Source: Oasisia sp. SBJ-2009 (Eukaryota; Annelida; Polychaeta; Sabellida; Siboglinidae). Taken from it: 64,000 nucleotides of DNA. The translations under genes and the position numbers were made by a program. The notes beneath the pieces are model-generated. The model saw only the letters and a list, made by a program, of their open reading frames with translations, ran no database searches and was not told the DNA's origin. The stretch spans positions 53,438,056 to 53,502,055 of the forward strand of contig OZ024860.1 of assembly GCA_964017155.1 (NCBI GenBank), in the 5' to 3' direction. Of the stretch, positions 60,827 to 64,000 are shown piece by piece (positions within the stretch are counted from its first letter, which is position 1; each line of letters opens with the position of its first letter).

Positions 60827-63800
60827 ATATGGAATGAGCGATAAACAGTTTGTTTATGCCGACCACGCTGTCTTTTCGACCTCAAAAGTCTGCTAAGACG
60901 CGCTATATATAAAACATTAATATGCGCAAGATGATTATAATTGATTGAATTAACAAAATCAAGTATCAAATGTTTGCAAAGATACAGTTATAATACCAAA
61001 ATTGAGGTGGGCCCGACTTGTACATAAATGCCTACACTTGCGGGCGCGTACCTTCACGCGCACTCTCTCATAAAAGCACGTATACTCTCAATTTGTTTTC
61101 AGAATTTCACTATTTGGCACTTATGTACAAGTCGGACCCATCTCAAAGTTGTATTATATCAGTATTTTTGCCAACATTCGATACTTGATTGCATTAATTA
61201 ATTCATTCAATTATAATCATCTTGCGCGTATTATGTTTTATAAACAGCGCGTCTTGGCAAACTTTTGAGGTCGAAAAGACAGCGCGATTTGTGCCAGTCG
61301 CAAGCGCAGCGGTCACTATTTCTCTATTTGGCACTTATGTACAAGTCGGACCCACCTCAATGTTGCTATTATATCACTATTTTTGGCCAACATTTGATAC
61401 TTGATTAAATTAATTCATTCAATTATAATCATCTTGCGCGTATTTATGTTTTTTAAACAGCGCGTCTTGGCAAACTTTTGAGGTCGAAAAGACAGCGCGA
61501 CTTGTGCCAGTCGCAAGCGCTGCGGTTCATGTTACTGCGCTGTGCATATGGAATGAGCGATAAACAGTTTGTTTATGCCGACCACGCTGTCTTTTCGACC
61601 TCAAAAGTCTGCTAAGACGCGCTATATATAAAACATTAATATGCCCAAGATGATTATAATTGATTGAATTAACAAAATCAAGTATCAAATGTTTGCAAAG
61701 ATACAGTTATAATACCAAAATTGAGGTGGGCCCGACTTGTACATTAATGCCTACACTTGCGGGCGCGTACCTTCACGCGCACTCTCTCATAAAAGCACGT
61801 ATACTCTCAATTTGTTTTCAGAATTTCACTATTTGGCACTTATGTACAAGTCGGACCCATCTCAAAGTTGTATTATATCAGTATTTTTGCCAACATTCGA
61901 TACTTGATTGCATTAATTAATTCATTCAATTATAATCATCTTGCGCATATTATGTTTTATAAACAGCGCGTCTTGGCAAACTTTTGAGGTCGAAAAGACA
62001 GCGCGATTTGTGCCAGTCGCAAGCGCAGCGGTCACTATTTCTCTATTTGGCACTTATGTACAAGTCGGACCCACCTCAATGTTGCTATTATATCACTATT
62101 TTTGGCCAACATTTGATACTAGATTAAATTAATTCATTCAATTATAATCATCTTGCGCGTATTTATGTTTTATAAACAGCGCGTCTTGGCAAACGTTTGG
62201 GGTCGAAAAGACAGCGCGACTTGTGCCAGTCGCAAGCGCTGCGGTGCATGTTACTGCACTGTGCATATGGAATGAGCGATAAACAGTTTGTTTATGCCGA
62301 CCACGCTGTCTTTTCGACCTCAAAAGTCTGCCAAGACGCGGTATATATAAAATATTAATATGCGCAAGATGATTATAATTGATTGAATTAATAAAATCAA
62401 GTATCAAATGTTGGCAAAGATACAGTTATAATACCAAAATTGAGGTGGGCCCGACTTGTACATAAATGCCTACACTTGCGGGCGCGTACCTTCACGCGCA
62501 CTCTCTCATAAAAGCACGTATACTCTCAATTTGTTTTCAGAATTTCACTATTTGGCACTTATGTACAAGTCGGACCCACCTCAAAGTTGCTATTATATCA
62601 GTATTTTTGCCAACATTCGATACTTGATTACATTAATTCATTCAATTATAATCATCTTGCGCGTATTTATGTTTTTTAAACAGCGCGTCTTGGCAAACTT
62701 TTCAGGTCGAAAAGACAGCGCGACTTGTGCCAGTCGCAAGCGCTGCGGTTCATGTTACTGCGCTGTGCATATGGAATGAGCGATAAACAGTTTGTTTATG
62801 CCGACCACGCTGTCTTTTCGACCTAAAAAGTCTGCTAAGACGCGCTATATATAAAACATTAATATGCGCAAGATGATTATAATTGATTGAATTAACAAAA
62901 TCAAGTATCAAATGTTTGCAAAGATACAGTTATAATACCAAAATTGAGGTGGGCCCGACTTGTACATAAATGCCTACACTTGCGGGCGCGTACCTTCACG
63001 CGCACTCTCTCATAAAAGCACGTATACTCTCAATTTGTTTTCAGAATTTCACTATTTGGCACTTATGTACAAGTCGGACCCATCTCAAAGTTGTATTATA
63101 TCAGTATTTTTGCCAACATTCGATACTTGATTGCATTAATTAATTCATTCAATTATAATCATCTTGCGCGTATTATGTTTTATAAACAGCGCGTCTTGGC
63201 AAACTTTTGAGGTCGAAAAGACAGCGCGATTTGTGCCAGTCGCAAGCGCAGCGGTCACTATTTCTCTATTTGGCACATATGTACAAGTCGGACCCACCTC
63301 AATGTTGCTATTATATCACTATTTTTGGCCAACATTTGATACTTGATTAAATTAATTCATTCAATTATAATCATCTTGCGCGTATTTATGTTTTATAAAC
63401 AGCGCGTCTTGGCAAACGTTTGGGGTCGAAAAGACAGCGCGACTTGTGCCAGTCGCAAGCGCTGCGGTGCATGTTACTGCACTGTGCATATGGAATGAGC
63501 GATAAACAGTTTGTTTATGCCGACCACGCTGTCTTTTCGACCTCAAAAGTCTGCCAAGACGCGGTATATATAAAATATTAATATGCGCAAGATGATTATA
63601 ATTGATTGAATTAATAAAATCAAGTATCAAATGTTGGCAAAGATACAGTTATAATACCAAAATTGAGGTGGGCCCGACTTGTACATAAATGCCTACACTT
63701 GCGGGCGCGTACCTTCACGCGCACTCTCTCATAAAAGCACGTATACTCTCAATTTGTTTTCAGAGTTTCACTATTTAGCACTTATGTACAAGTCGGACCC

Positions 63801-64000
63801 ACCTCAAAGTTGCTATTAAATCAGTATTTTTGCCAACATTCGATACTTGATTACATTAATTCATTCAATTATAATCATCTTGCGCGTATTTATGTTTTTT
63901 AAACAGCGCGTCTTGGCAAACTTTTGAGGTCGAAAAGACAGCGCGACTTGTGCCAGTCGCAAGCGCTGCGGTTCATGTTACTGCGCTGTGCATATGGAAT
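60827..64000. repeat. Satellite array, right part
   Basis: The array resumes inside S1, 40 bp downstream of the position at which it stopped at 57301. The following unit boundaries are 60986, 61705, 62424, 62928 and 63647, giving 719, 719, 504 and 719 bp. T junctions are type A only. Markers include ctcaaagttgtatt, acttgattgcattaattaattc and gcgtattatg. The last unit is cut by the window end. Confidence 0.95.
60864..61032 (-). repeat. X' arm immediately right of the LINE
   Basis: An intact 169-bp X' arm that begins after 37 bases of retained S1 (60827-60863). It is the inverted partner of 57126-57295, so the LINE and the S1 remnants together form the loop of the palindrome. Confidence 0.9.

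Overview
The window is nuclear DNA of a eukaryote, very probably an animal. Nearly all of it is a long satellite array with nested higher-order repeats, and one intact non-LTR retrotransposon (LINE) has inserted into it. No host protein gene, tRNA, rRNA, operon or bacterial signal is visible. The LINE is RTE-like: a single ORF with an APE-type endonuclease followed by reverse transcriptase, which fits an animal genome. The species cannot be named from this sequence. So homogeneous an array suggests heterochromatin (pericentromeric, subtelomeric, or a sex or B chromosome), but that is inference.

The satellite monomer is an inverted dimer. A full monomer (F, 504 bp) reads X (169 bp), S1 (83 bp), X' (169 bp), S2 (83 bp). 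X' is the reverse complement of X at about 85% identity without gaps, counted by eye in the first monomer. A short module (T, 212-213 bp) is an F that has lost 292 bp, including the whole X' arm, so it leaves two X arms in direct orientation. F and T combine into three unit lengths: F = 504, TF = 717 and TTF = about 930 bp. I place about 90 complete F monomers in the window by their shared boundary (the agttat following cagatac/gatac).

Layout: 1-3876, leading F/TF units; 3877-21237, a 6743-bp higher-order repeat in two complete copies and one partial copy; 21238-32518, a 2946-bp higher-order repeat in four copies, one of them shortened; 32519-34668, three TF units; 34669-43428, a 5815-bp higher-order repeat, one copy plus a partial second; 43429-57301, a diverged domain rich in TTF units with a second kind of T junction; 57302-60826, the LINE; 60827-64000, the satellite resumes.

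The LINE has a structured 5' UTR of about 350 bp, an uninterrupted 1043-codon ORF with recognisable endonuclease and reverse transcriptase catalytic residues, and a very short 3' end finishing in GAT repeats. It sits in S1, the loop of the satellite palindrome. Exactly 40 bp of S1 are missing at the site, and there is no convincing target-site duplication. The many 60-103 codon open frames in the satellite are by-products of the repeat and are not annotated as genes.
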